Of a DNA stretch of 19,239 nt, positions 1-7,983 are shown one piece after another (position 1 is the stretch's first letter; every line of letters begins with the position of its first letter). The DNA lies in NCBI GenBank assembly GCA_035532735.1, contig DATKQM010000020.1, positions 1 to 19,239 of the forward strand. The letters run 5' to 3'. This DNA comes from Chersky-840 sp035532735 (GTDB lineage: Bacteria; Actinomycetota; Acidimicrobiia; Acidimicrobiales; UBA8190). The position numbers and the translations under genes were made by a program. Below the pieces are notes generated by a model, which had not been told where the DNA came from, did not search any database, and saw nothing but the letters and a program-made list of their open reading frames with translations.

Positions 1-1
1 A

Positions 2-1180
2 GCCATGGACAGTTTCGTCTCGACCCATGTCTCGCCCACCTACGAAGGCCCGAACCTCGGGACCTTGACGATGGGCTACTACGAACAGGCCGATATCCCG
101 TTCAGCTACGCCCTGGCCGAGCGCTTCACGATCTGTGACTCCTACCACTGTTCCGTCCTGGGTCCGACGCATCCCAACCGACTGTTCTGGATGTCGGGGA
201 CCAACGACCCCGATGGCACAGCCGGTGGTCCGGTCCTCACCACCAATGGCGACCCCTCCGCTCGCTTCAGTGCCTCATGGCCGACCATGCCCGAAGCGCT
301 CGAGTCGGCGGGGGTGTCGTGGAAGGTCTACAACCCCCACGGCCCCAGCTACGCCGTCAACGGCGGGAAGGTCATGGGGCTCTCGGACAACATGTTGCTG
401 TACTTCAGGCAATTCTCCGATCCATCGAGCAGCCTGTACAAAAAAGCCTTCAGCTACTACGGGCCCAACGTACGAAGCATCCTCACCGACAAAGGTCCCG
501 ACAACTTTTCGCAGGACGTGTCCTCGGGCGAGCTTCCGGCCGTGTCTTGGATCATCCCACCCATTGGGTACGACTCACACCCGCCGGCCCCCCCCGGTCT
601 TTCCGACTGGTACACGCACCAGGTCTTGAAGACGCTGGCCAAGCACCCCAAGGTCTGGGCCAGCACCGTCCTCATCGTCTCCTACGACGAGAACGACGGA
701 TTCTTCGACCACGTCGCACCGCCCGTAGCACCGCCGGGCACGCCGGGCGAGTACGTCACCGTCGATCCACTACCGCCTGAGGCCGGTGGCGTGGCCGGTC
801 CGATCGGCCTGGGGATGCGGGTCCCGGCGTTGGTCCTCTCGCCGTTCAGTACTGGTGGATACGTCTGCTCCGACATGTTGGACCACACCTCCCAGCTACG
901 TTTTTTGGAGACCCTGTTCGGTGTGACGGTGCCCAATCTCTCGACATGGCGGCGTTCGGTGACAGGGGACTTCACCGGAGCCCTGGCCCATCCCGGTATC
1001 GCGGTGACGAGGCTCCCACGGCTGCACGCCACCACGGACAACCTCCATTACCGACCTTTGAATGAGTGCACATCCTCCCAGGTGACCGAGCTGAATCCGT
1101 TCACCCGGCGTCCGACGATTCCGGCCTATCAAACAATGCCGACCCAGCGCCCCGGCACGCTGCTCCGTACCCCGGGCTGA
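2..1180 (+). CDS. Phosphoesterase / phospholipase C family protein (5' end missing)
   Basis: This is the C-terminal part of an alkaline-phosphatase-superfamily phosphoesterase (Pfam phosphoesterase family, including phospholipase C and AcpA-type acid phosphatases), which hydrolyses phosphate esters outside the cytoplasm. The reading frame is open to the left edge. The visible GKMD-like start (MDSFVSTH) is normally internal, so the ATG at 5 is probably not the true start, and a TAT or Sec signal may lie upstream. Counting from that Met, family motifs are SVLGPTHPNRL (50-60), SWIIPP (181-186) with SHPPAPP just after, the acidic metal-site motif SYDENDGFFDH (226-236), GPIGLGMRVPALVLSPFS (265-282) and DHTSQLRFLE (293-302). 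The chain stops soon after the catalytic domain, so the extra C-terminal DUF756-type repeats of haemolytic phospholipases are absent. The gene converges on the transglutaminase gene, with 13 bases between stops. Exact substrate is unknown. Confidence 0.88.
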   Translation, partial: AMDSFVSTHVSPTYEGPNLGTLTMGYYEQADIPFSYALAERFTICDSYHCSVLGPTHPNRLFWMSGTNDPDGTAGGPVLTTNGDPSARFSASWPTMPEALESAGVSWKVYNPHGPSYAVNGGKVMGLSDNMLLYFRQFSDPSSSLYKKAFSYYGPNVRSILTDKGPDNFSQDVSSGELPAVSWIIPPIGYDSHPPAPPGLSDWYTHQVLKTLAKHPKVWASTVLIVSYDENDGFFDHVAPPVAPPGTPGEYVTVDPLPPEAGGVAGPIGLGMRVPALVLSPFSTGGYVCSDMLDHTSQLRFLETLFGVTVPNLSTWRRSVTGDFTGALAHPGIAVTRLPRLHATTDNLHYRPLNECTSSQVTELNPFTRRPTIPAYQTMPTQRPGTLLRTPG

Positions 1181-1193
1181 GCACTTCGTTTCG

Positions 1194-3170
1194 TCAGGCG
1201 TCCCCCTCCGCGGCGATGGCACGGCCAACATCGACTGCCACCTCGAGTCGGTGCGACCCACCCCCTCCTTCGACCGAGCCTCGAAGAGGGGAGACGTCCC
1301 AGTAGTCGCGTCCCCACGCCGTGGTGATGTAGGACTCGGCCACGAATTGGTCGTTGGTCGGATCGACATCCACCCAACCCCAGCCCGGGAGGTATACCGA
1401 CGCCCAGGCGTGCGACGCGTCCGCCCCGATGAGACGTTCTTGGCCCGGCGGTGGAAACGTCTCGATGTACCCACTCACGTAGCGAGCCGCCAACCCCAGT
1501 GAGCGAATACACCCGATCATGAGATGGGCGAAGTCTTGGCACACGCCGCGTCGTTGTTCGAACACCTCGAGCAGGGGAGTGGCGATCGAGGTGAATCCGG
1601 GCTCGTAGTGGAATTCCCTGTAGACCCTGTCGGTCAGGTCCAAGACCGCCTCGACGAGGGGGCGACCGGGATGGAACGACCCCTGCGCGTATTCGGCCAA
1701 GGCGTTCGAGGTGGGGATGAGCAGAGACGGCGCCCGACACCGACGGGCGTCACGGGCTGCGGATTGGCGGTCGATCTCGAGCAGGGTCCGGACCGACTCC
1801 CACGGCGGCCCCGCGGGAGGAGCCGGTGGCGGTGACACCCGCACCACGCTCGAGGAGGTCACCGCCATGCGGTCGAATCCACCTTGGACGACGAATGTGG
1901 CCACGCTGTTGCCGAACGGGTCGACCGACTCGAATCGGGTGCTCGCCTCTGGGTCGATCTCGAGGCTGTACTCGATACACACCTGATTGTCGGTCTGGCG
2001 GGGACGGAGATGGGCCTCGTTGTATGACTGCTCCACGAGGGCCGCGTACTCGTAGGTGGTGGTGTGGGTGACGCGGTAGAGCCTGTCCTCGGCCACGGCG
2101 TCGATCTTGGCCGCCTCTCCACACGCCGCGGGGGATCCGAAACGGCGGTGATGGGGCAGGGGGCGAGGGGCCCATGTCGTCTCTGTGTTCGGAGCGACCG
2201 AAGCGGGGGCGACGGGCGAGAAGAACGACGCCTCGATGTGGTCATGGAGATTGCCCATGGCCGGACCGAGCTCGGCGAGAAACGCCCGCAGGCTCGTCGG
2301 CGTCGGGCGAGCGAGGGGCGCGTCGGCGACGAGGACGGCGGTGTCGGTACACGCGGCGAGGATGGGCTCATTGTGGGGGAGGGCTTTGACGAGGTCCCGG
2401 AGCTCGCCCAGACAGGCAGACACGGCGCGGGGGAACGCCTCGTCCTGAAGCAGGAACCGCAGCGTCGAGGTGGCGTCGGGTCGAGCCGGCATGGCCCGAC
2501 GGAACGGCTGATACGAGGCGAGCGATCGGAGCAACGCCATCTGGTGGACCTCGCTGTAGACCTCGGGTCCGGAGTCCGGCACCGCACTGTCGGCCCGGAC
2601 CGCCAAGACCCGGCAGGTGATCTCGGCCCGCTCCAATTGCTGGCCCATGCGAAAGAACGCCAGCGCCTCGTCGCGCCGCATGGTGCCCTGCATGACCCCG
2701 TTGACCCGCTGGATCTCGTCGATCACCCGCTGGAGCCAACGGACCCGCTGGTCCCGGGCCCCGACGTTGGCGGCGACCGGGCTCAGCGAGATCCACAGCT
2801 CATTGCAGAGCTCCCAGACCTCTCGCGGCACGACGGGTCGGGCCAGTCGGAGGTTGTCTCGGGCGCCTGCGATCGAAGCCAGGATCGACGAGGGATTGTC
2901 CCGGTCGGACAAGACGAAGGCCACCACCCGCGCCTCCACCGACCGCTTGAAGGCAGCCGCCGTGGTGCCCGAGCCCAGCTGGCTGTTGCGCTCATGGAAG
3001 GCGGCCATGGTCCCGGCGATCTCCACCAGCGGCGCCCAGCCGACGTCCTCGCCGACGGGCAGGTCGATGTGGGTCTCGCCGTGGACCTGGACGATGCGGG
3101 CCGTGTCCTCGGCGCGCTCGAGGTAGCGGCCCGCCCAGTAGACCGCCTCGGCCATCCGTGCCAACAACAT
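1194..3170 (-). CDS. Alpha-E domain (DUF403) fused to transglutaminase-like cysteine peptidase
   Basis: A 658-residue two-domain protein. Residues 1-316 are an alpha-E (DUF403) helical domain, opening MLLARMAEAVYWAGRYLERA, with the related repeat FFRMGQQLERAEITCRV near 172. After a Pro/Ala-rich linker (317-362) comes a bacterial transglutaminase N-terminal beta domain (LYRVTHTTTYEYA at 364) and a transglutaminase core. The catalytic triad is intact: C544 in RRGVCQDF, H587 in DASHAW and D603 in VDPTN. In this family the core usually acts as a peptidase or amidase. The start at 3170 is chosen because it matches the usual alpha-E N-terminus and has AGGAGAGGA upstream; the GTG at 3173 is an alternative. 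A longer in-frame opening to 3743 overlaps the ATP-grasp gene and has no family likeness. The gene follows the ATP-grasp gene by 47 bases, probably in one operon. These two domains are commonly separate proteins, so the fusion is notable. Confidence 0.88.
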   Translation of the reverse strand: MLLARMAEAVYWAGRYLERAEDTARIVQVHGETHIDLPVGEDVGWAPLVEIAGTMAAFHERNSQLGSGTTAAAFKRSVEARVVAFVLSDRDNPSSILASIAGARDNLRLARPVVPREVWELCNELWISLSPVAANVGARDQRVRWLQRVIDEIQRVNGVMQGTMRRDEALAFFRMGQQLERAEITCRVLAVRADSAVPDSGPEVYSEVHQMALLRSLASYQPFRRAMPARPDATSTLRFLLQDEAFPRAVSACLGELRDLVKALPHNEPILAACTDTAVLVADAPLARPTPTSLRAFLAELGPAMGNLHDHIEASFFSPVAPASVAPNTETTWAPRPLPHHRRFGSPAACGEAAKIDAVAEDRLYRVTHTTTYEYAALVEQSYNEAHLRPRQTDNQVCIEYSLEIDPEASTRFESVDPFGNSVATFVVQGGFDRMAVTSSSVVRVSPPPAPPAGPPWESVRTLLEIDRQSAARDARRCRAPSLLIPTSNALAEYAQGSFHPGRPLVEAVLDLTDRVYREFHYEPGFTSIATPLLEVFEQRRGVCQDFAHLMIGCIRSLGLAARYVSGYIETFPPPGQERLIGADASHAWASVYLPGWGWVDVDPTNDQFVAESYITTAWGRDYWDVSPLRGSVEGGGGSHRLEVAVDVGRAIAAEGDA

Positions 3171-3217
3171 CACGCGCTCCTCTCCTGGGGGTGGGGACAG
3201 TCCTGCCGTGTCGGGTC

Positions 3218-4786
3218 CTATTGGGCCAGCTCCCATCCGTCGATAGGAAGAGAGTGTTCGGAGCGGTAGATCGCCGCCTCGGGTTCCTCGGTGGGCATCG
3301 GTGGTTGCAGGTCCTGGTCCACAGAACCGACAGGGTCGTCGAGGTCGGCCAAGGTGGCGTCCACGATCCAGGTGTCCTTGCTCCCGCCACCTTGCGACGA
3401 ATTCACGATGAGCGACCCCGCCGTCCGGGCCACCCGGGTGAGCCCACCCGACGTGACATACGCCCCGTTCGGTCCCAAGAGGGCGAACGGTCGGAGATCC
3501 ACGTGACGGGGAACCACCTCGCCCTCGCACAAGGTCGGCATGGTGGAGAGTGAGAGCACGGGTTGGGCCACCCAGTTGGGCGGGTACTGCTCGATGCGCT
3601 GGGCCACGAGGGCGAGAGCCTCGGCGCCGGCAGTAGGGCCGATCACCACTCCGTAGCCGCCCGACTCGTTGGCGGGCTTCACGACCAGGGCGTCGAGGTG
3701 CGCGAGTACGAACTGACAGTCCTCGGGGTGACCGCACCGCCACGTGGGCACGTTAGGCAGGATGGGCTCCTCGCCCAAGAAGTACCGGATGATCGCGGGG
3801 ACGAAGGCGTAGATGGCCTTGTCGTCGGCGATCCCGGCCCCCGGAGAGCTCACCACCGCCACCTTCCCTCTCCGCCATGCGCGCATGAGTCCGGGCACCC
3901 CGACATAGGAGTCCCGTCGGAACACCTCGGGATCGAGGAACAACTCGTCGATGCGGCGGTAGATCACGTCGACGCGCTCGAGCCCACCCACGGTCCGCAT
4001 GTACACGGTGTCGTCGTCGAGAACCACGAGGTCTCGTCCTTCGACCAGCTCGATGCCGAGTTGCTGGGCGAGAAAGGCGTGCTCGAAGTACGCAGCATTG
4101 TGCACGCCGGGCGTGAGGATGACCATCGTCGGTTCGTTTCGGACCGGGGACACCGACGACATCAGACCACTGAGACGGGCGACATAGGAATCGACGGGCT
4201 CGATGCTGTACGACCGGAACAACTCGGGGAAGACCCGCTTGGCCACCATCCGGTTCTCGAGCAGGTAGGACACACCCGACGGGATGCGCAGGTTGTCCTC
4301 GAGCACGTAGAACGTGCCATCCTCGCCGCGGACCAGGTCGCTCCCGCAGATGTGCGCCCAGATCCCACCCGGAGGGTCCACGCCCATGCATTCGGGTCGG
4401 AAGTTCGGCGAGCCCGTGATGAGGTCGAACGGGATCACCCCGGCCTGTACGGCGTGTTGGTCGTGGTACACGTCGTCGATGAAGAGGTTGAGCGCACGGA
4501 GTCGCTGGATGAGCCCCTCTCGTACCCGCGCCCACTCCGACGCCGCCAGCACCCTGGGGATGACGTCGAAGGGCCAGGGGCGATCGAGCGCGGCATCGCC
4601 GTCGTAGGTCTGGAACGTGACCCCGATGCTGCGGATCTCGCGGTCGGCGGCCTGTTGGCGCTCGAGCAGTGTGTCGAGGCCGAGCGCGGTCAGATGGCGC
4701 CACAACCCTCGTGCTGTGGGCCGTGGCGGACCGCCGGGCTCGACGAGTTCGTCGTAGCCGGGCCCGGGTTGGTAGGAGGACAACAT
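3218..4786 (-). CDS. Circularly permuted type 2 ATP-grasp protein (DUF404/DUF407)
   Basis: This 522-residue protein matches the circularly permuted ATP-grasp family (COG2308), predicted amide ligases that join amino acids or peptides using ATP. Visible family motifs are PFDLI.GSPNFRPECMG (119-135), DGTFYVLEDNLRIPSGVSYL (156-175), YRRIDE (276-281), the SPGAGIADDKAIYAFVP stretch (314-330) with YFLGEEPILPNVPTWRC (335-351), the ATP/metal-binding VVKPANESGGYG (368-379) and LRPF (431-434). Full family length. The ATG at 4786 has GGAAGG a few bases upstream. The alpha-E/transglutaminase gene follows at 47 bases, matching the conserved neighbourhood described for amidoligase systems (Iyer and colleagues, 2009). 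No proteasome-like Anbu gene is seen in this window, although it often accompanies such clusters. The ligation product is unknown. Confidence 0.9.
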   Translation of the reverse strand: MLSSYQPGPGYDELVEPGGPPRPTARGLWRHLTALGLDTLLERQQAADREIRSIGVTFQTYDGDAALDRPWPFDVIPRVLAASEWARVREGLIQRLRALNLFIDDVYHDQHAVQAGVIPFDLITGSPNFRPECMGVDPPGGIWAHICGSDLVRGEDGTFYVLEDNLRIPSGVSYLLENRMVAKRVFPELFRSYSIEPVDSYVARLSGLMSSVSPVRNEPTMVILTPGVHNAAYFEHAFLAQQLGIELVEGRDLVVLDDDTVYMRTVGGLERVDVIYRRIDELFLDPEVFRRDSYVGVPGLMRAWRRGKVAVVSSPGAGIADDKAIYAFVPAIIRYFLGEEPILPNVPTWRCGHPEDCQFVLAHLDALVVKPANESGGYGVVIGPTAGAEALALVAQRIEQYPPNWVAQPVLSLSTMPTLCEGEVVPRHVDLRPFALLGPNGAYVTSGGLTRVARTAGSLIVNSSQGGGSKDTWIVDATLADLDDPVGSVDQDLQPPMPTEEPEAAIYRSEHSLPIDGWELAQ

Positions 4787-4829
4787 CTGGACCTTCCGAC
4801 CGTTTGGGCGGCGGTGCGCCTCGTGGACG

Positions 4830-4846
4830 GTACGTATCGAGCGTAC
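4830..4846. promoter_or_regulatory. Inverted repeat upstream of the ATP-grasp gene
   Basis: GTACG (4830-4834) and CGTAC (4842-4846) form an inverted repeat with a 7-base centre, 44 bases before the ATP-grasp start, in the 111-base gap after the DUF218 gene. It could be an operator or part of a promoter separating the ligase/peptidase pair from the genes upstream. I see no convincing -35/-10 pair, and five-base arms can occur by chance. Confidence 0.25.
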
Positions 4847-4897
4847 GAGGCCGCGGTAAACGGGCTGGGTCCTGATGATGACGACTCTGTTAACGAC

Positions 4898-5422
4898 TCA
4901 ACACGACCGCTGGAGGACCAGCGCCTTGGCCAGCGCCCCCCATTCGTAGACGACGTCGAAGGCGATGTGTGACGCCGGGTCGCTGACCGGGACCATGTGG
5001 AGCTGCGCGCTCGTGCACCGCTTGAACAGCATCCGGGCCCGGGTGGTCTGGCTCCGTTCGGGGACGACGATGAGCTGGGTCCAGTGTCTCTGACGGGCGA
5101 GGCGCGCCACGTACTCGGCCTCGCCCCTGGTGTCGAGGGGGTTGGCCCGAAAGCAGATCACCCGCTCGGTCCGGGGATGTGCGGGACACGGCACCGCCCG
5201 CTTGCCACCCAGGGAGATGACCGCCACCGGGGCGAAACCCGACTTCACCAACTCGAGCGCATAGTGGGCGCGCCGTTGTCCGGCGTCCCCACCGAGCGCC
5301 ACGACGGCGTCCACCCGGGTGGGAGCGTCGGTCGGGGACCAGACGAAGAGTCGTGCCGTCGCCGCGCCGAACAAGACGATCAGCGCGACCACGACCCACA
5401 GGATCCGGCGACGCCTGGTCAT
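4898..5422 (-). CDS. DUF218 (YdcF/SanA-like) membrane-anchored protein
   Basis: This 174-residue protein has a basic N-terminus (MTRRRRILW) and one membrane segment (about 8-28), followed by an extracytoplasmic DUF218 domain. Family features are the opening strand VDAVVALGG (37-45), the following helix with RAHYALELVKSGFAP, and PERSQTTRARMLFKR (121-135), the conserved E/D-x-S-x-x-T region. DUF218 proteins such as SanA and ElyC are linked to envelope integrity and peptidoglycan precursor metabolism, but their reaction is unknown. The domain is at the short end for the family. The ATG at 5422 has only a weak GGG-type ribosome site. It starts 12 bases after the dehydrogenase stop and is probably co-transcribed with it. 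Four cysteines (79, 90, 136, 174) could form disulfides outside the membrane. Confidence 0.75.
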   Translation of the reverse strand: MTRRRRILWVVVALIVLFGAATARLFVWSPTDAPTRVDAVVALGGDAGQRRAHYALELVKSGFAPVAVISLGGKRAVPCPAHPRTERVICFRANPLDTRGEAEYVARLARQRHWTQLIVVPERSQTTRARMLFKRCTSAQLHMVPVSDPASHIAFDVVYEWGALAKALVLQRSC

Positions 5423-5434
5423 GGGCCCGAGACC

Positions 5435-6445
5435 CTACGGTCGGACGATGACCTTGCCGGCGTCAGGATCTCGCTCGAGACGGTCAAATCGCTCGGGAAG
5501 GCCCTCGAGTCCGACCGTCTCGGTGACCATGGGAACCGCGTTCAGGACACGGCGGTTGAGCGCGTCGAGTGTGTCGGTGAAGTCCTCGCGCCCGTAGTAG
5601 ATGGAAAAGCGGATGTCGAGCTCCTTGGAGATACCCCAGAAGGGGAAGATGACGTCGTCTTGGAGACAGATGCCGACGACCACGACCCGTCCGTCCACTG
5701 CGGTCATCTCGAGGGCTTGTTCGATCAGACCAGGGCGGCCACTGCATTCGACCACCACGGTCGGGCCACCACCCATCGCCTCGAAGACGCGGGCCGGCAG
5801 CGAGCCTTCACCGGGATCGAAGGTGGCACTGGCTCCGAGCCCTGAGGCCAGGTCACGACGCAGCGCCGAGGGCTCGCTCACCACAACTTCGACCCCCATC
5901 GCCACGGACCAGGCCACCGCGGCCAGCCCGATGGGCCCCGCGCCGATCACGGCCACGCGGTCGGACCGTTCGACCCCACCTCGTCGGAAAGCACGTCGGA
6001 CGATGGCCAGAGGCTCCACCAGAGGCTGCTCGTCGGCCAGGATCGCAGCGGGGAGCCCGAAAAGCTCGTCGGCGCGCACCGTCACGAACTCAGCAAAGCC
6101 TCCCGGGCGCTCCAGACCGATGAGCTGGAACTCGGTGCAGTGGTCGGCGCGACCCCCCGTACAGTACGCGCAGATGCCACAGCCTGAGAACGGGCGCGCC
6201 ACCACGGCCGTGCCCTCCCTCCAGCGATCATCGCCGACGCCGGGACCCACCCTCGCCACAGCACCGGCGATCTCGTGACCGAGGATACCGCCGACCTCTG
6301 CCAGCTGGCTGGCGATGTGGAGGTCGCTACCGCAGATGCCACAGCCCGTCACGCGCAGGAGCACCTCGCCGGGCCTGGGGTCCGGAGTGGGGACGTCGAC
6401 GAGTTCGAGCCGGGGTCGATCCTCGGCGAGGACGGCGGCTCGCAT
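5435..6445 (-). CDS. Zinc-dependent alcohol dehydrogenase (medium-chain dehydrogenase/reductase)
   Basis: A 336-residue medium-chain dehydrogenase that probably oxidises an alcohol or polyol with NAD(P). The catalytic zinc ligands are visible as C38 in GCGICGSDLH, H57-E58 in GHE and E144 in VEPLA. The structural zinc site has all four cysteines (C89, C92, C95, C103). The Rossmann fingerprint GAGPIG lies at 168-173. The C-terminal half carries the usual PMVTETVGLEGLPERF region. The ATG at 6445 is preferred over an in-frame one at 6502 because it starts right at the conserved MRAAVL and lies 4 bases after the cupin stop; the longer version would add a Ser/Pro-rich tail overlapping the cupin. 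It resembles threonine/sorbitol dehydrogenase-like members, but the substrate cannot be read from sequence. Confidence 0.88.
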   Translation of the reverse strand: MRAAVLAEDRPRLELVDVPTPDPRPGEVLLRVTGCGICGSDLHIASQLAEVGGILGHEIAGAVARVGPGVGDDRWREGTAVVARPFSGCGICAYCTGGRADHCTEFQLIGLERPGGFAEFVTVRADELFGLPAAILADEQPLVEPLAIVRRAFRRGGVERSDRVAVIGAGPIGLAAVAWSVAMGVEVVVSEPSALRRDLASGLGASATFDPGEGSLPARVFEAMGGGPTVVVECSGRPGLIEQALEMTAVDGRVVVVGICLQDDVIFPFWGISKELDIRFSIYYGREDFTDTLDALNRRVLNAVPMVTETVGLEGLPERFDRLERDPDAGKVIVRP

Positions 6446-6449
6446 CCGG

Positions 6450-6929
6450 TCAGCCCCCGATGACGACGACGGGGGGATCGGTGATGCCGTGCTGTTCGGC
6501 ACACGCGGCCAGGTAGAAGGCCAAGATGGCTTGAGCGTCGATCACGAGCTCGACATTGCCGTCAGCACCCAGGTTGAGGTTGGCTCCATGGATGGCGAAC
6601 CACACGTCGGTCACATCGTCGTTGGTGGCCGGCACGTGCAGCGTGTGGACCGACCCGGCCGGCTCGTAGAGATAGGACCCGGCGGTGTTCACAACGTCGG
6701 GGTACTCCTTGTAGAACCACGAGCCCTTCTGCGTGAAGGCCAGGACGTGCCCGGTGTGCTTGTGGGTCTGGATCGTGGTGTCGGGTGGGAAATGGTTCCG
6801 GACGATCCACACCCCGTTGGCCAGGTCCACCTGCAGGAGCTGAAGCGTCGCTCCGTCCCCGATGTCGACGAAAGGCAGTTCCTTCTCTCCCCGGTGGATG
6901 GCGGTGGGGGGAAGTTCGGTCATGGTCAT
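6450..6929 (-). CDS. Cupin protein, 2,4'-dihydroxyacetophenone dioxygenase-like
   Basis: A 159-residue single-domain cupin. The metal-binding motif 1 is seen as THKHTGHVLAFTQKGSW (55-71), with H56, H58 and probably H61. Motif 2 is YLYEPAGSVHTL (86-97), with E89 and H95. The phrases GSYLYEPAGSVHTLHVP and FYLAACAEQ recall proteins annotated as 2,4'-dihydroxyacetophenone dioxygenase-like, which cleave a C-C bond beside a carbonyl with an iron centre. That assignment is from memory of the family and is tentative. The ATG at 6929 has AAGGGG about 6 bases upstream; a second ATG lies two codons in. An in-frame extension to 7217 shows no cupin sequence and is rejected. The dehydrogenase follows after 4 bases, so the two are likely co-translated and may use the same substrate. 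Confidence 0.8.
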   Translation of the reverse strand: MTMTELPPTAIHRGEKELPFVDIGDGATLQLLQVDLANGVWIVRNHFPPDTTIQTHKHTGHVLAFTQKGSWFYKEYPDVVNTAGSYLYEPAGSVHTLHVPATNDDVTDVWFAIHGANLNLGADGNVELVIDAQAILAFYLAACAEQHGITDPPVVVIGG

Positions 6930-7246
6930 GGGGCACCCCTTGTTCGTCGCCCGTCGCCGGGACTCAAGCCATTGAACCGCGCCTGTGAGAGGGCGTCCAC
7001 CTCTCGCGTCTTGGGTCCGGCATCGGCCCGACCCGCAACCCCGCCGCCTGCCGCGACAGGGGAGCGGGCCGGCTCTCGGTCTCGATAAGCCTCTGACCAG
7101 GATCGGAACCGCAACATTCCTCACTATTGACGATGCGATTCGAGTCGCCGGTTCCCTAATCTCGATGGGGGGAGGAGCACGGCGCACCGCGCCGAAGCCC
7201 AGTTGAGAACGGTACATTCAGGGACTCGACGGACACGGGGGGGTAC
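6930..7246. other. Divergent intergenic region between the cupin and cysH genes
   Basis: These 317 bases separate two divergently transcribed genes and should hold both promoters. On the + strand TACATT (7213-7218) fits an actinobacterial -10 box (TANNNT), about 29 bases before the cysH GTG, but no matching -35 is evident. TTGACG (7127-7132) and TAATCT (7157-7162) are 24 bases apart, too far for a standard promoter. I see no tRNA, riboswitch or convincing small gene here; the open frame on the - strand is explained by high GC. Confidence 0.4.
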
Positions 7247-7951
7247 GTGGTTTCGCCGGCACGACGGAGCAGCGGACCGCTGTCCATGGTTGGTGACGAG
7301 AGTTCGTCGACCGAGTACCAGCGCCTCGCCGCCCATTTCGAGGCAGCCAGTGCCGAAGATGTCGTGGCGTGGACGATGGAACGGTTCGGTCGTCGATTGT
7401 CGCTCGTGTCTTCGTTCCAGAATTGCGTCCTGGTCGACCTGGTCACCCGGGTCGACCCCAAGGTGGACATCATCTTCCTCGACACCGGAGCCCATTTCCC
7501 CGAGACCATGACCTATGTCGAGCGGGTGGAGACCCAGTACCAACTGAAGGTCCGGGTCATCACTCCCGACGCCGACGCCGACGCGTGGCCGTGCGGATCC
7601 GAGCGCTGCTGCGAGTTCCGCAAGACCAAGCCCCTCGAGCGCGCCCTCGAGGGACAAGAGGCTTGGATGAGCGGCATCAAGAGAGTCGACAGCGAAACGA
7701 GGCGGGCCACCCCCATCGTCGACTGGGATGAGTCCAAGGGTTTGGTGAAGGTCAACCCGATCGCCACGTGGTCCCACGATGACGTCTCTCACTACGAGGC
7801 CGATCGCAAACTTCCGATCCATCCCCTGTTCCGCAAGGGATATCTCTCCATCGGGTGCAGCCCGACGACCCGTCCTGTCTCGAATCTCGAGGACCGACGG
7901 TCAGGGCGCTGGTCCGGGACAGACAAGACCGAGTGCGGCCTACACCTCTAA
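7247..7951 (+). CDS. cysH: Phosphoadenylyl/adenylyl-sulfate reductase with an altered cluster motif
   Basis: A 234-residue CysH-family protein, which reduces activated sulfate (APS or PAPS) to sulfite in assimilatory sulfur metabolism. Matching motifs are FLDTGAHFPET (77-87), the Cys pair in ERCCEFRKTKPL (C121-C122), the substrate loop SGIKRVDSETR (142-152) and NPIATW (170-175). The C-terminal TECGLH carries the catalytic cysteine C230. APS reductases bind a [4Fe-4S] cluster through CC and a later CxxC. Here the second motif reads IGCSPTTRPV, so C204 is present but the fourth ligand is Thr207. The GTG at 7247 follows a run of G that may serve as ribosome site; the ATG at 7286 is a possible shorter start. 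No other sulfate assimilation genes are next to it. Whether it uses APS or PAPS, or works at all, is uncertain. Confidence 0.87.
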   Translation: MVSPARRSSGPLSMVGDESSSTEYQRLAAHFEAASAEDVVAWTMERFGRRLSLVSSFQNCVLVDLVTRVDPKVDIIFLDTGAHFPETMTYVERVETQYQLKVRVITPDADADAWPCGSERCCEFRKTKPLERALEGQEAWMSGIKRVDSETRRATPIVDWDESKGLVKVNPIATWSHDDVSHYEADRKLPIHPLFRKGYLSIGCSPTTRPVSNLEDRRSGRWSGTDKTECGLHL

Positions 7952-7955
7952 TCGC

Positions 7956-7973
7956 GGCGGAACCTCATCCGCC
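7956..7973. terminator. Hairpin between convergent cysH and beta-propeller genes
   Basis: GGCGGA (7956-7961) and TCCGCC (7968-7973) are perfect inverted repeats around a 6-base loop. The hairpin lies just 4 bases after the cysH stop and 10 bases before the end of the convergent propeller gene. Position suits a two-way terminator. No T-run follows on either strand, so it would be a non-canonical terminator. Confidence 0.5.
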
Positions 7974-7983
7974 CATCACACCA

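Noticed and set aside
2064..3269. 401-residue + strand ORF opposite the alpha-E/transglutaminase gene
   Set aside because: Composition and lack of motifs mark it as a complementary-frame artefact.
3171..3743. In-frame 191-residue extension of the alpha-E/transglutaminase protein
   Set aside because: It runs through the ATP-grasp gene in another frame, has low-complexity Arg/Gly/Pro composition, and a good ribosome site with the canonical alpha-E start lies at 3170.
3563..4972. 469-residue + strand ORF opposite the ATP-grasp gene
   Set aside because: Antisense shadow in GC-rich DNA: His/Asp/Val-rich with no motif, while the - strand frame has clear family motifs throughout.
7127..7162. TTGACG and TAATCT as a promoter pair before cysH
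   Set aside because: The 24-base spacer is far from the 16-19 bases needed.
6930..7217. N-terminal extension of the cupin
   Set aside because: No cupin likeness, Arg-rich, and a ribosome site precedes the ATG at 6929.
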